Shown: piece after piece, positions 36,569-49,140 of the stretch
How the letters are laid out: each line of letters starts with the position of its first letter
How positions within the stretch are numbered: position 1 is the stretch's first letter
From: Macropodus opercularis
Taxonomy: Eukaryota > Chordata > Actinopteri > Anabantiformes > Osphronemidae
Assembly: GCA_030770545.1 (NCBI GenBank)
Contig: JAUCMP010000026.1
Coordinates: 3,700,501 to 3,764,500, forward strand
Direction: 5' to 3'
Length of the DNA: 64,000 nt
The notes under the pieces: model-generated
The model's input: the letters and a program-made list of their open reading frames with translations, nothing else
Database searches by the model: none
What the model was told of the DNA's origin: nothing
Program-made: the position numbers and the translations under genes

Positions 36569-39500
36569 CTGAAAGAGAAGACACAAGTCTCGGCTCACCT
36601 TTGTGCTAGAGTAGTTAAGAGGATGCTGCGTTGTCAAACGTGATGGTATTTCCTTTAACAGCTGAATGGCTTTCCATGTTGCTCTGAGACACTTGACCAT
36701 GGTAATCACATATACACATGCTTTCTGCACAGAAACAAACACACAGCTTGAGGAGATCCCCACGGCCCGAATCTATCTTTTGCTTTTCGCCCTCAGTTTC
36801 TCCACATGCCCACACACACGGAACAAAATCTCTGCAGGGAAGCTCTGTGTCAGCGGGAGAGTTGGGTTCACGCTCCTAGGCCTGCCAACTACAAAGCAGG
36901 TCAGCACTCTGCTTTTTAGCCAAATTACCTACTAACCCAATCCCCTGGCACACACCCCCACCGCTCCCTAGCCATGCAATCCCTTCTTAATTACAAGACA
37001 GGAGTGAAATGAGATCTTGTGCAGCACAATAGTGTCTTTCTGTGTGACAGTCCCATCACGGCTGGAGAGGGGGCCATAAAGAAAGGAGGAAAGAATGTAT
37101 GAGAATGAATGGGCCCGGCTCTGGATGTGGGAAAGTGGGGTGCTGAGGTTATTTTTACCTGAGGAGGACCGACTAGTGGCTATTTTTCCCTGAGAGAATA
37201 CTCACTCATGGAGGGTGAAGCCCTGCTGTGTGAACTCAATAAAAACCTGCTTATCTTGAGATTAAAGTAGAGGTAACAACCAGCTTCTGGGTTGCAACTC
37301 ACGAGAGTCGTTGCTTTGACATTTTGAGTGAAATTTAAAATATCGTAAAGCAAAACTAAAACTCAATGAAAAATATTCAAGGAAGTCTGATTTCAGACAG
37401 ACACAGAGTGAAGCCAGACACCATCAACAGAACAGCAGACGTTCAAAGTCCAGCAAATATAACTGCACCACAGTGCTCCCTGCAATTAGCATGCTCATAA
37501 ATACAGGCCTAGCAAACAAATTACAGAAGTCAGGCATGTGAGGTTTTGCCAGCCAACCGCTGCACCCTGGCCAGGCAGTCAAGGTCCAGCTACCAATGTG
37601 TCTCTAACTCTGCCTCGGAGGCAGACTGGAGGGCATGAAGGTCAAGTAAAGCAGGACACTGATGTGGGGAACTGGGGAAGTCAGTCAGCTTGAATAAGCC
37701 CTGCTTTGCCACTCTGGGCCACGAGGACAGATGAGGGCAGGCCTTCCTCCAGGAGCTAATGCAGCTGGGTGTAAACATGCCATAGACTGGTTCTGAGGCT
37801 TTGTTACTGTTCATGTCAACCGGTGCCGTGAAGCCGAGAGGTTTAAAGTCAGACCTTCTACCGAGTAAGCAGAGGTTACAGAGAAGCACAGGTCCTCTCA
37901 GTTCACTGCACCAGGCTGCAAAAGGATAAAAACTGCACTAAACCAGCCTCTCAAGAATGAGGTCATTTTACTGTGTGGGAGTAACGTAGCCCAACATTTA
38001 GCTTTTGTTTCAGCTTACATTTAAAGTGGAGTCATTTTCCCCTTTTGCATGAGCATAACCCTCCATTGTAGGATGGTTTATAGGACAGTTTTCCACTAAA
38101 CCCAGACTAGTGTTATATATGATCAGATAAATACTATTCTCCTCTGCAGCATCCCTCCACCAGGCATATGCCAATGTTGGAAGCATTTAGGGGGTAGAGA
38201 AAAACAAAAAGCAAGTGTTCCATAATCTCCAGGCCACTTTAGATCCATGTTTGGTCACAACTGGGCCACCCAGAGCGGCCAGATGGGGAGGTGCATGACA
38301 GAGCCTGAGGCCAGGATGGTGAATCCACTCCTGGCTGCAGACAGATACCCCGAGTGCTTCTCTACTTCCATCTAGCTGCGAAAGCTCGCATGCCGCTGCA
38401 GCCAGAGCAAATAGTGGGGGAAGACGAGTGAATGGAAACGCCACCACAAAGGTCCCAGCAGGATAGTTTCTACGGCTGCCATCGCCAACAACTGCTTTCC
38501 ATTGACTGCACTGACAGTTATACTGCTGTGCTCCTCAGCCCCAGTGAGATTTGATATCCAGCAATGAGAGTTTTTATTCGCTGCTTTGGAAGGTGTCACG
38601 GATTGCAATAAAATTGTTTGCTACAGTGTTGTGGTGTTTCTTTCAAGCTGTGCGCCTGCTCTGTTGCCATTTCTTTCTCGGTTTAGAATCAAGGGTGTGT
38701 GCTGCTCTTCAGAGGATCTTTGGAGGAGGTAGGCAGCACATGCACAAGTCTTAAGTCAGTTCTTCCATTGACAGGACCCCCTTAATCACCACATATTCAA
38801 ACACACACTCCCCGGCCAGTTGTAACTCTTCGGCGCTTGCTTAACAGAGCACCGACAGACACAGATGGAGATACACACAGGAACAGATTGGAAACAGACA
38901 CATTTACACTGACACACTGCTGAACATGCAGCTGTGGTGATGTAAGTGATTAGGTGGTTCAGTGATATCATCCCCACCAGACATTTCAAATCTCTGCTGC
39001 TGTTGTCTCTGCTGAAGTCCAACTTGGCTTCCCCTCACACACACACATACCGTTGAATAAAAAAGACTCCCATCAGACTGTACAGGAGCAAGTGTGTAAA
39101 TCTGGGTCGGCCCCTTGGTGTCTGCACGGCAGATCACTACTGTACGTGAACGAACGGAGACAAGGACAAATCATCTGAGAGCATGAAGAGTCAAGTATGA
39201 GTGTGTTAAATATGGTCTTATCATCTACTCAGCAGCCCCATAAAGTTAACAAAGTGGGACCTCTGTCGACTCCCATCTGGTCAAGTAGGCCTCACACTTT
39301 TGTTTAAATTAGTCCCAGCTTCACCATTTAGGTCCCAATTCAAATTTACAGCTGGGACATGTTCCTAGAAATAAAGGGGAACACGTTCAACAAGCCTCTT
39401 TCTTAACCTTTGACCCTGCTCCTTGAGAAGAAAAGAAATGTCTTTAAACTTTATAAATAACAGCGTTAGCCCAAGTTTTTTTGTTATCTTGCCATATTTC

Positions 39501-40334
39501 AGACTCAAAAGGCAACTATAAGTCAGATGTGACATTTAAAACACCACGCAAGCCAACGCAAGTCTTCAAGTTCATACTGTAAATCACGAATCATTTTAAT
39601 CCTCACTCATTCATCTTCTTAACTACCTTGTCCTGCGTCTCTTTCTGCAGCTCACCTCTCCCCCAACACCTCTCACTTTCCATCCTCCTGTGTGACTCCC
39701 TTTGCCCTCTAGCACCTTTCCCACCCTTTTCTCTCCCTCCCTCCTTCTTTGCTCTACATGTTCTCCTCCTTCCATTGCCAGCGAGCAAATCAGCAGCTCC
39801 CTCCCAGAGCAGGTTAATGACAGGCCTCAGCCCACTGACCACACTCATTATCAGTCTCAGCTTTAAATACAGGCCTTGACATTCCTCTGTACACCTACTC
39901 TGCATCTCTGCTGTCCAGCAAACATCATTTTAGGTCTTGATTGTTGTGCAGCACTACTGGGGCATGGACAAATTACACGCTTAAGTAAGAGTCACTGCAA
40001 ACCATCCCATATCTATAGGAGTCATGAAAACAGATTTACATACAGTATTGAAGTGGTGTTAATACAAACGTGAAGTGTTTCAAGCGCAACAAGCTTTTGT
40101 CCAAAAAAGGCCACAAGAAACAGGTGCAGACACTTCAGAGCCCGGTTTAATAGCAGCAGCCGTGAAACAGTCCGTCAGCAAAAATGGACTTGAACAGGCA
40201 TCAGGCAACTCTCACAGCACAAAGCTGCAGCCTTTTGCAGACACGCAGCTACTCGTGCGTCTTGGTTGATTTCATCACTCGCATCTAAAACCGGAGTCAG
40301 TCGGTGCCTACGGCGCAGCGCTGCGCGGCTGTTA
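36569..40334 (-). other. plekhh1 5' UTR intron (inferred)
   Basis: Intron between the probable non-coding first exon and the start-codon exon. I see no coding exon in it. Part of 36.95-37.3 kb is free of simple repeats and carries TTAATTA-type cores, so it may hold enhancer sequence. The rest is ordinary intronic DNA with short CA-rich patches (about 38.80-39.05 kb) and a C/T-rich tract (about 39.65-39.77 kb). Confidence 0.45.
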
Positions 40335-40560
40335 CCTTGTGACTTTGTTGTCTCTCCGTCTTCAGCTTCCTCTGCTCACTGACTGTTCGTCGGAATCCGG
40401 CTCATAACGTCTTCCTCGCTCCGTCGACTTTCCCCTCGCCGTCGTTTCTCATTCATTTCTCGTCGAAGGGTCCATGTGTCGCGTCCGTGTCGCGTCCGTG
40501 CCGCTGCTGCCCGTCGCTTTCTGTGGAGACTCCAGTGGGAGTCCCTCCAGCTCCATTCAG
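40290..40560 (-). promoter_or_regulatory. CpG-rich plekhh1 promoter
   Basis: CpG dinucleotides are dense here while the flanks are CpG-poor. No TATA box is evident, as expected for a broad CpG promoter. An 11-bp unit (TGTCGCGTCCG) is tandemly duplicated at about 40477-40498. A plus-strand transcript could also begin here, because such promoters are often bidirectional. Confidence 0.55.
40335..40500 (-). other. plekhh1: Probable non-coding first exon of plekhh1
   Basis: On the minus strand a GC-rich segment ends in a good donor (CACAAG then GTAACAG) at 40335, inside the CpG-rich block and 3.8 kb upstream of the acceptor at 36568. It is the only CpG-island-like promoter candidate upstream of the start exon. 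The transcription start is not defined, so the right edge is approximate. Inferred from splice signal and composition; no transcript evidence. Confidence 0.5.
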
Positions 40561-43500
40561 CAGACTCATCCCATATTCCTTTAAAGATCCCAGTGCAGGA
40601 TCAGATTTCTCCAGGAGTCAGGCCCCCTCATGTGCAGGATATTACATTAGGGCAGGCTCGGCTTTTCCCTGTATCATGTAAACACAGTCGTGTGAATATT
40701 TCTTAGTGCTGAAGAAAAAAGTCTGTCGCGTCCATTTGATTCTGAAGTTTGTTTTTCAGGTCCAGGTTGTAAGATTAGACATATAAAACACCCTGAAGAA
40801 TGATTTGGGTTCAGTACCATGTTTTTCTGTTAACACACTAGCATGTGATACCATATATATAAAGTTGGTCTTGTGGTATAAATATGAAATATCTGCATCC
40901 AGTGATGTCTCATTCTGGACTAATGTGATGGATAAGACCACAGAGCATCAAGCCACAGTTTACGTTTTTAATAGTCATTTATCTGTCAGATGTTTATGTC
41001 ACCAAATGTATTTGAATCGATATTTTCTGAAGTTATATTCTATGCAGTCTATCTGGACACAGCTTTGCCTGCCTCGTCCGTTAAATTAGGTTTAATTAGG
41101 TTAAAAAGTAGTTGAGCTGCCCAGGCAGGTTAACCTGTTAGAGGAGGCTTCCACCCAACCTTCAGCAGATGAATGTGAAGCTTTCGTTCTGCACAGCAGA
41201 TCACCGAGCGAAGAAAGAAAAACCCTTGTGTTCAAGTGTTCAGCCGTCTTCATACCTATTACTGCTGAATTTAAAGACCACCATGAGGGAAAACTGAAGT
41301 CCAACGTTTGGGTTTTAAGTAGCCTAATTACAGTATGTTTGTTTGTGGGCAAAGTTTGTAGGCTGAGCTTTACTGGAATCAAACGTTGTTAAATCGCCAT
41401 GTGGAGCTTTGCAACTGTAATGAATCATTATCTGGATAGTAAAAGAATTGTGAGAGGATAATGTGGCAACGCTTGAGACCACACCAACAAAACTCAAGCG
41501 CACCAAGGTCTTCAGAGCTGGTCTCCTTTTCCTACAAGGATTCCCTCAGATGTCAGAAAGAGTCCAGAGTTGTGCAGATTTAATCAGCAATGGATTTGGG
41601 AAACAAATGGAGCCTAATCAGAGAAGCAGACTTGTGGTCCTGCTGGGAAGATCGGTTTCCCCTCCGTAGTCTTTATGTATCTCCATCTGGAACATTTCAT
41701 AATGTCTGAGCTATTGGATTGTTGCATGTTACACCCAAATAAAGGTTTCACATTATTTTAGAGGTTTCTTTTACATAGCATGCGGTAGTGAGCCATACAG
41801 GCAGTACAAACGTGTCTGAGTATAATAAAGTGAAGACGACATTTACAATCTAATTATAATACGTCCTGAAATGGACCCACGGCATCATATTGTTACGTTT
41901 GTGTGTTAATGTAAGAAGCATGCAGTGGTGACACACCCCGAAGTCGTCTCAGTACACAAATACAGAGTGCATGCATGAAGACACGACCAAACACAGACGG
42001 ACAGCTGCTAGTAGGCACAAACTCTGGACAAGACGCTGTGGCGTGTAAAGGATCACACACAGACACAACAGTCGTAACCATCTTGTCTATATCTGTGTCT
42101 CTATAAACAGTACAAAGGCTATTTCTAATGTTAGCTCAGTGCTAATGCTCTGTCCTGTGCATTCACACTGGATGAAAAGGTTACTCTGTCTAATTTTGTT
42201 GTAATGTGCTGCGTAGGTAGCATAAGAACGTGTACTGCTCCTGAACTGATCAGTGTTAATGCTAATATGGGGGTTTGACTGTCACACATGGCTGATAACT
42301 CAGGATTAATGCCCTGTCAGTGGATGCCACGTTGTTTAGAAAACTATTCAGTGGCTTCATTTCACTGTTGACTTTTCAGTGGCACTGATTCAGAGAGGAC
42401 TCAGATCAGAGGCACTAAATCACTGTGATGGATGTGAATGTCACAGCAGCACTGTTACCAACACAGAGAAATGCCCTCTGCTCTGTGCCTCATTTTTTCT
42501 GGTATGTCTAATATATTTTTCAGGGAAATGTTTGTAAATTTCACCCTGGATGAGGTTAATCTGTAACTGGGCGTCCGTTTGCAAGAGGGATTTCTGTGCT
42601 ATAGTGGGCCAGGCTGGAGGCTGCGCCTTGTGTTGCACAATAAGTCAGTGCCTCAGTGCTCTCAGTCAAAACAACTGGTGTCAGGCCTACATGGTTTACA
42701 TGCCTGCTCCCCTGGGCACGTCTGCCAGTGCAGAGAGGGGAAATCAGGACAGTAGCGAGAGAACTTAAGACCAGTTTTGCAAAGTGTTGCAGTTGTTACA
42801 GTTATTTAACCTCCATAACTGTGTGATGACCCGTGGGCATGAGGCCATCATACCTAAAGCAGTGGCTGATTAAAGCCTGCTCTCTAGCTGAAGGCAAGGA
42901 GACAGTCACAGGCAGCTGTGACACATGTTTGTCAGGAATAGTCAGTTTTTAAAGTTCAGTAAAAGCCACAATAAAACATGGTGGAATCTGCTTTCGATTT
43001 TCACTGACTTTAGATCCAAAGGAAAAACATAACATAGACTCAGTCAATCCACTCGCATTTAAAGGCATCATTTTAGCAAGCACAGCAGTTGAACGTAGTT
43101 TTTTTTAGGATGATTTTGCTTGACTTTTTTTTATTTGGCCAGAGCTAGTTCGAGTTATGTGCTTTGTTTTTAATGTGTTTACTTTATTTCTTGTATTTTT
43201 GGCTGTAACTGAGCCATAATTGACAAAGTGTACATGTTAAAGGTGACTGACTACTGACCCACCTCTACACTGCTGAAGGGCCACTTGTCTGGTCCTTCAC
43301 CCTGCACCGAAGCAGAGCTTTTCCTTCTTTTTACATGTTGACTGGCTACTAGAGATTTAGTTAGGCTAACAAATAGGTCTCCCTTTTCCTCTCTGATGTC
43401 CTTTGAGCTTTTTATTGCCGTTTGGCCAGCCGTGCTGGAACCACAGAGGGAGTGGAACATGATGGAAACTGTATATAAAAAGAAAATACACCAAACTGAC

Positions 43501-43670
43501 TTTAACGACATGAGAGGACAGCACTGCGTATGAAAGATGCTAAGGATAATATGTCTGACACTGTGGGGTGGGGGTGAACATACATTATAAGTTTTACTGT
43601 GAGGAAAACTACTTACTCATTTGATTTTTCCCATTGTGTGATAACAAGACTATTAACTTCTCCCCTTGCT
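40561..43670. other. Region upstream of plekhh1; no gene seen
   Basis: AT-rich single-copy-looking sequence with no exon that I can support and no obvious repeat family. Confidence 0.5.
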
Positions 43671-43759
43671 TTCCACCAGCATGCTTCCTCTTACTCTGTG
43701 TGTGGTCTTCTTGATGAGCTGCAGTGTGACTTCAAGTCAGCAAAGGGCTAATGTTGCAG
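43671..43759 (+). CDS. Possible signal-peptide first coding exon of an unidentified secreted protein
   Basis: After a pyrimidine-rich tract ending in CCACCAG, an ATG at 43681-43683 opens 26 codons encoding MLPLTLCVVFLMSCSVTSSQ and a few more residues, then one nucleotide before GTAGAAG. The profile is that of a cleavable secretory signal (hydrophobic core LTLCVVFLMSCSV, small residues before SQ). The exon ends in phase 1, usual after signal-peptide exons. I do not recognise the protein and could not find a convincing second exon downstream. A short chance frame is a real alternative. Confidence 0.3.
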
Positions 43760-46700
43760 GTAGAAGTCATCTGTCTGCTGCCCACTGCTGGTAAAGGAAA
43801 TGTACATTTACACTCTGGACCAACACTTTCAAGTCACTGTGTCAAAATAGCATGAATTGGATATAATGTCAAAAATAGTCTCAACAGGACTGAACGGATG
43901 GATGGATGGAACAAATAGACAAAAGAAAATGAATAATAAGATAGTTGTGAAGCACTACTGTCAAATACAATGATAACAAAAAGTTGGTGGTAACTTTGCA
44001 GCTGGAGAAAAAGCAACAATCAAGTCAAACATGAGCTCCAGTCAAAGAGACAAATGAATAATATGTAACTCTTGTTTTTTTAAGGTTAGTCTCCTCATGG
44101 CTCATTTGTTTGCACAGCAGACTTTTACCTTTGCACAACAACTGAATTTGGCCATATGAAAGCTTTTTTCCCCAACACTTGAAGGAAATATCTGGGTCAT
44201 TAGCTGCTAAATGCTCCACTCTGCTCACCCACCAGTTGCAAAACAACACTGAGAACAGAAGAAAAAACTCTAACAGGGAGAGATGATTCAGATGGTAGCT
44301 CAGGAGCAAACCCAGTGTTGTGTCTAGGCTACATTGACCCACATTGGATCCGTTTCTAGTCCACTAATTTGTTGCACTGTAACACTGGGTATGTGTAATA
44401 GACATTAGCTGGGGTCTGGGCTGGCATTGTACATACTGTCAACATCCTCAGCAACTGGAAAATCAGTCTGGTGAGTGAGACGTAAAGCCGTGTGCCTAGT
44501 GACAGTGGCTTTGGAAGCAGACAGTGTGAGTGTGGTCAGACCGTGATCCTTAAATCACAGGTCCACGAGTGATGACTGTTTAGCCACTTCACAATAACAC
44601 TCATTTCAAATCGCTGCGCGTGGTTCTGCATACGTGTGTGTACGTGCGTGTCTGAACAGCATACGCATTGTGTATACAAGAAGCGCGTGTGTTTGTACGT
44701 GGGCGTGTGCTTGTCTGTGTGATGGATGACGCGCTGTAAAGATCTAAATTACAATGCAGGATGCCGTGGTCATGCTTTGCAGCGATCAACCATAGGTGAT
44801 CCAGCCAAAGTGTTTACAATGGGTTTGAGTGCAAATCGCAGCCAATCCACAAACCACCTAACCACAATTGTTGAATATAGTTTTCCAGCCTGGCTGAAGG
44901 AGTAAAATGGGCCACATTCACGTCCTGCGGTCGCAAATTCACAGCTAAAGTCAAAAAAGATTTCACTCTTCACAAGCCCCTGGTGTCATATCGGATACTT
45001 TAAAAGGTCTATCCCTTTATTGGATTATGCAACTGAGTCTTTAGCTTAAGTCAGTCAAAACATACGGCACAGAGGGAGGAGGTCTAGCAGAAAAACACAG
45101 TAGAACTGATTCAGCCTGTAATCTATAACTACTACAGCTGGTCTCATTTGCAAAGAGGTTAAGGCACAGCTGTTAATGAATAGCTTCACCAATAATGCTA
45201 AGAGATTTTGGGAGGATGATGAGAAGATTGATGCTATTACAGTTTATGCAGTTAAGACTAGCTTAGCAAAAAAACGCTAGCCCAGCTGTGTTGGCCCATC
45301 ACCCTTCTGTGAAGCTAAATGATACTGATAGCTGTTACTTTCCACCCAATAGCAAGTGTATGTGCTAAATAAAGAATTTTAATCTTCATCTGCCTTAACT
45401 GTGGGATGCTCACTTTGCAAGTAGACCTTGGACTCATCGGGACAAATTGACGTCAGCACTCGTTTCGGAGAATAGAGTAAATTCTATTGTTCGTCACTAC
45501 ATTTACTCTCTAAAGTCGAGGGGGAAGAAGAGCTGGGACGGAGGAGCAAACCAAACACCACAGAGTGAGGAGGCGTGAGCTGAAGCGCCTGCTCGTACAC
45601 GTGAAGGGATCTCAAGCCATCATGGTGTTTCCCACAGACATAACAATCAACACCAAGGACACAATGCGCCCACTGTTTACATGGGGACATTCTGAATCAA
45701 GTGAGAAAGAGCGAAAGGAGACAAGTCAAGTTCACTCACTCAGCCTAACAAATCTTTAGACATTTGGAAAGAACAGTAAAACGGGGTGGAGGTACAAAAA
45801 GCAGGGTGTTTCACAAACAGGGGATGAGGCAATGTCACATGATCTTGTTGAAACCGTACAGATGGGGAGCTGTGAAAGCTTGAGGACAATGGAGAGTATG
45901 AGAGCATGAAATGGAGAAAACCCAGCATTGTGAACTGGGACTCCAGCAGCTCCTCTGGGAGATTTTGGCTGCAGTCCTGCCCTGCGACAGGCCAGCAGCT
46001 CCAGATCCAGCTTTGATAAGGTCTCATCTGACATCGTCATAGTCCACTATGGCAGGAAGGAAGAAAAGCAGAGACACAATTGAAATGGCAAGCTTTACTC
46101 ATAAATTCATTAATTTAGATAAGAGCCGTCAGAAAAACTCTCAAACACATACTGGATATTTTATCTGGTTTGGCTGGTTTGACAGTTCGGGCAATTGGCT
46201 CAATTGGTTTCATTAATGCTGTGTCGGCAGCAGCAGAGAGAGCCTCAGCCTAACAAATCCAGCAGCCAGCACCTTTGATGGTCAGAGTTAGTTGTTATAG
46301 CTCAATAATTATTACATACAAAACACACAAATTGCTATTTACTATTACACATGGGCTTTTATTCTCGCAGTTCATTCAGTGTTTACCTGACATGTTTCTG
46401 CTTTGCTCTGCCTATAATCCCCTGACTCAGTGTGTGTGTATATACAGCCACAGAGCAGTGGTCCAGTAGCTAACACTGATAATAATAATAACACTGATCA
46501 TATAAATGTTTTTGAACAGAATCATGTTGAACCAGTCCTTGTCTCTACTCTTTATACTAAGCTAAGCTAATAAGTAATTGACCATAGTTTTTATATAATA
46601 GGTAAATTCTGTATAATAGCATCATGAGCTCTGCAGAGTGTCTCAAACTCCACCTATATATATATATATTACACGTATTATAAGTACCTTGGTTACACTT

Positions 46701-46808
46701 CAGTGACCCAGTGCCACCAGTTAAAAATTCACTTGAAAAGTTTTGTTTACTCCCATCTCCTCCTTCTCCTGCTGGTCCACTGGGGATCTCAGTGCAAGTA
46801 CATCTGCC

Positions 46809-46832
46809 GTTGATGTTGATGTTGATGTTGAT
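46809..46832. repeat. (GATGTT)n hexanucleotide repeat
   Basis: Four tandem copies of GTTGAT/GATGTT. They create an artificial Asn-Ile repeat frame on the minus strand. Confidence 0.9.
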
Positions 46833-47336
46833 GCAGTGCAGTGTGAGAGGTGAGATCACTGAGGAAGTGTAAGGCCCACACAGACCTTTCAAACAATCTC
46901 TGAACTCACTTCCTCACTGCTGTGAGGTGTGAGGTTATTTAAGCCCCCTGAAGAACCGATAGAAGAGTGTGAATGCCCCACAAAGGGATTAGCACCAACA
47001 CATGAGTGGTTTTACAACAGGGACCAAACACAACACACACATGTGAAGAAAACACGTGGATGCTTACTTAATGTCAGCAGATCTTACTGACCACACTGGT
47101 CATTGTCATTCGCATTGTCAGGAAACTGTTGACCATTCCCCCAATCAGCTCTTTATGAAGCCATACATTTAGTTGTCAGCCTGGGTTAAAACCTGTTTAT
47201 TATCTGCCAACAAGCAGGAGAGAAGACAGTGAAGGCAACACTGCGTAAACACACAGCAAGCTGGTTTTCTTGTTACAGACAGCCAACAGAGGATCACACA
47301 GGACTAGAGAGAACAGTCAGTGGTGTAAACCTAGGC

Positions 47337-47386
47337 GTGCACACACACAAACACACACATGCACACACACACACACACACACACAC
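47337..47386. repeat. (AC)n microsatellite, imperfect
   Basis: AC dinucleotides interrupted by AA and TG steps. Confidence 0.95.
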
Positions 47387-49140
47387 TCATTCAGAAATCT
47401 CCCAACAGGATCAAAATCTAATTAAAGCTAAACTGAATAGGTCGTGATAGAAACAAGATTGGAGATTAGTTGTGACAGGGATCATGTTGAGGGCTCTGTA
47501 AAAGTTAAAAACTGCAATGAAGCAAAATCAACTGTATGAATCAATAGAAAACCTGAAGTTGTGATTAGTGGGCAGACCACATGCATGAAGCTGAAGACTC
47601 TGAGCTGAGCTTCTGGCTCAGTGCAGCTAATGTAGAAACCATGAGGTCAGTATCCTCGCATTGCAGTCTTGGATCTACTTTTACAGAAATTGGAGAAATA
47701 TAATATATATAAGTTGGCAAACAAGTCCAGAACAACACAAACACACATTTTCCTTTTCAACTGTGAACTTCACCAGATTGACGCCGGCTTATTTGATCTC
47801 AGTGAGTGGGACACTGATGTCATAACCATGCAGTCAACAATTCCAGCAGGTCCGGAAAGCAGAATAAGATCTGCAGGTAAAAGAGGGGATGACGGAAGAC
47901 AGCAGAGGAGTGGGAGAAGATGAGGGAGATGACAACTGCGTAAAGAGAACAGACCGGTAAAGAGGTGGCGGAGATGGAGAAGGACAGAGAAGACGAGAAG
48001 GGGAATAACCATTTCCACAGAGAGAGAGAAACACAGGGTGTACTGTAAGTTAGAGGGGGGCAGAGTGATGGTTTTAGCAGACTGAGGCAGAGCAGACAGC
48101 ACAGAGAGAGAGGAAAAAAAGCTCTCTGCTAAACAAGTCAGCGGCTGCCAGCGTGTGGTATTATATGTCAGCAGCTTTGGAGAAAGTGAAGGAACTAAAG
48201 AAGCAAGTGTGGAAGATAGGACACAATCCGTGACTGAAGAAAAGGAATAAAGGAGGGAGGGAAGGTGGGAAAGCCTTTGCTGTTTCTTTTCAGTTGTTGA
48301 ATTTCAGACACATGCTGACCTCTGCTGGACAATTAAAGTATTTTTCCTTTCAGCGTCATCACTAGGGACATCCAGAAGTGCAGGATGCTTCAAAGCTGAT
48401 CATTACTTAGTTCAAGCAAACAATATGAGCAGGTTACACAAATCAAAAGCAAATAAAACCAACATCAAGTGTTTCTGTGAGTCGTAGAAAGAGAAATGGC
48501 TAAAAAGATGTGTTTGTCACATTGAAAGACATCTGGAAGTAGTTTTCATGTCTTAAGTTCACATTCAGTTCATGTTGAGTCAGTTTCATATTTGAGCTTT
48601 AAAAAGTCACAATAAACGTCACAAGCAGGAGAATTAAAGGCACTGAAGCAGCATTTAATAGCAAAAAAGAAAATCAAATCTAAGGAAGAATCACAAACAA
48701 ATGAAACCCTGATTTAAAGCTGAAACATGACAGAATATAAAACCTATTCATATCATATGAAACGAAAGAGCAGAGACACAGCCCAGTGAAGGATGTGACC
48801 GTGGTGAGTGAGGTTAACACTACACACCTATTTCTCTATTTGTACATTTCATAGTGTTTTAGCTCACTTTATGTGATCAAATTCAAATATATTAGGGCTC
48901 TGACGTATCTCAGTGTCATTGTAAGGAGTACAGATGTGTGTTGTGCAGAGTTATTACAAACTGCAGCACTTCCAAATGCAAAGGAAGTAAGTCAGCTGCT
49001 CAACGGAACAGTCCTGCTAAGACTTAGCTGTACACAGGTCCAAGAACATTGTCTAACACCAGACTCTCCTGCTCCACTTCTCAGAAAACGCTTGAAGAAC
49101 GCACACTCCCATCGACAGATGCTCCCATAACAGCGCTGAC

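Larger units (their letters stand above)
43760..49140. other. No gene assigned
   Basis: Contains a GGAT/ATGG tetranucleotide patch (about 43.90 kb), the GATGTT and AC repeats, and purine-rich sequence at 47.87-48.3 kb. Two splice-flanked-looking open frames occur: minus 45.75-46.05 kb, opening MTMSDETLSKLDLELLACRR, and plus 47.78-47.87 kb, IDAGLFDLSEWDTDVITMQS. Neither matches a protein I know. Confidence 0.4.

Noticed and set aside
45756..46052. Minus-strand open frame opening MTMSDETLSKLDLELLACRR after a good acceptor tract
   Set aside because: No known family, no convincing donor, and a second minus frame over the same bases looks equally plausible.
47780..47872. Plus-strand exon-like frame IDAGLFDLSEWDTDVITMQS
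   Set aside because: Acceptor-like CACCAG is present but the donor is poor (GTCCGG) and no family is recognised.
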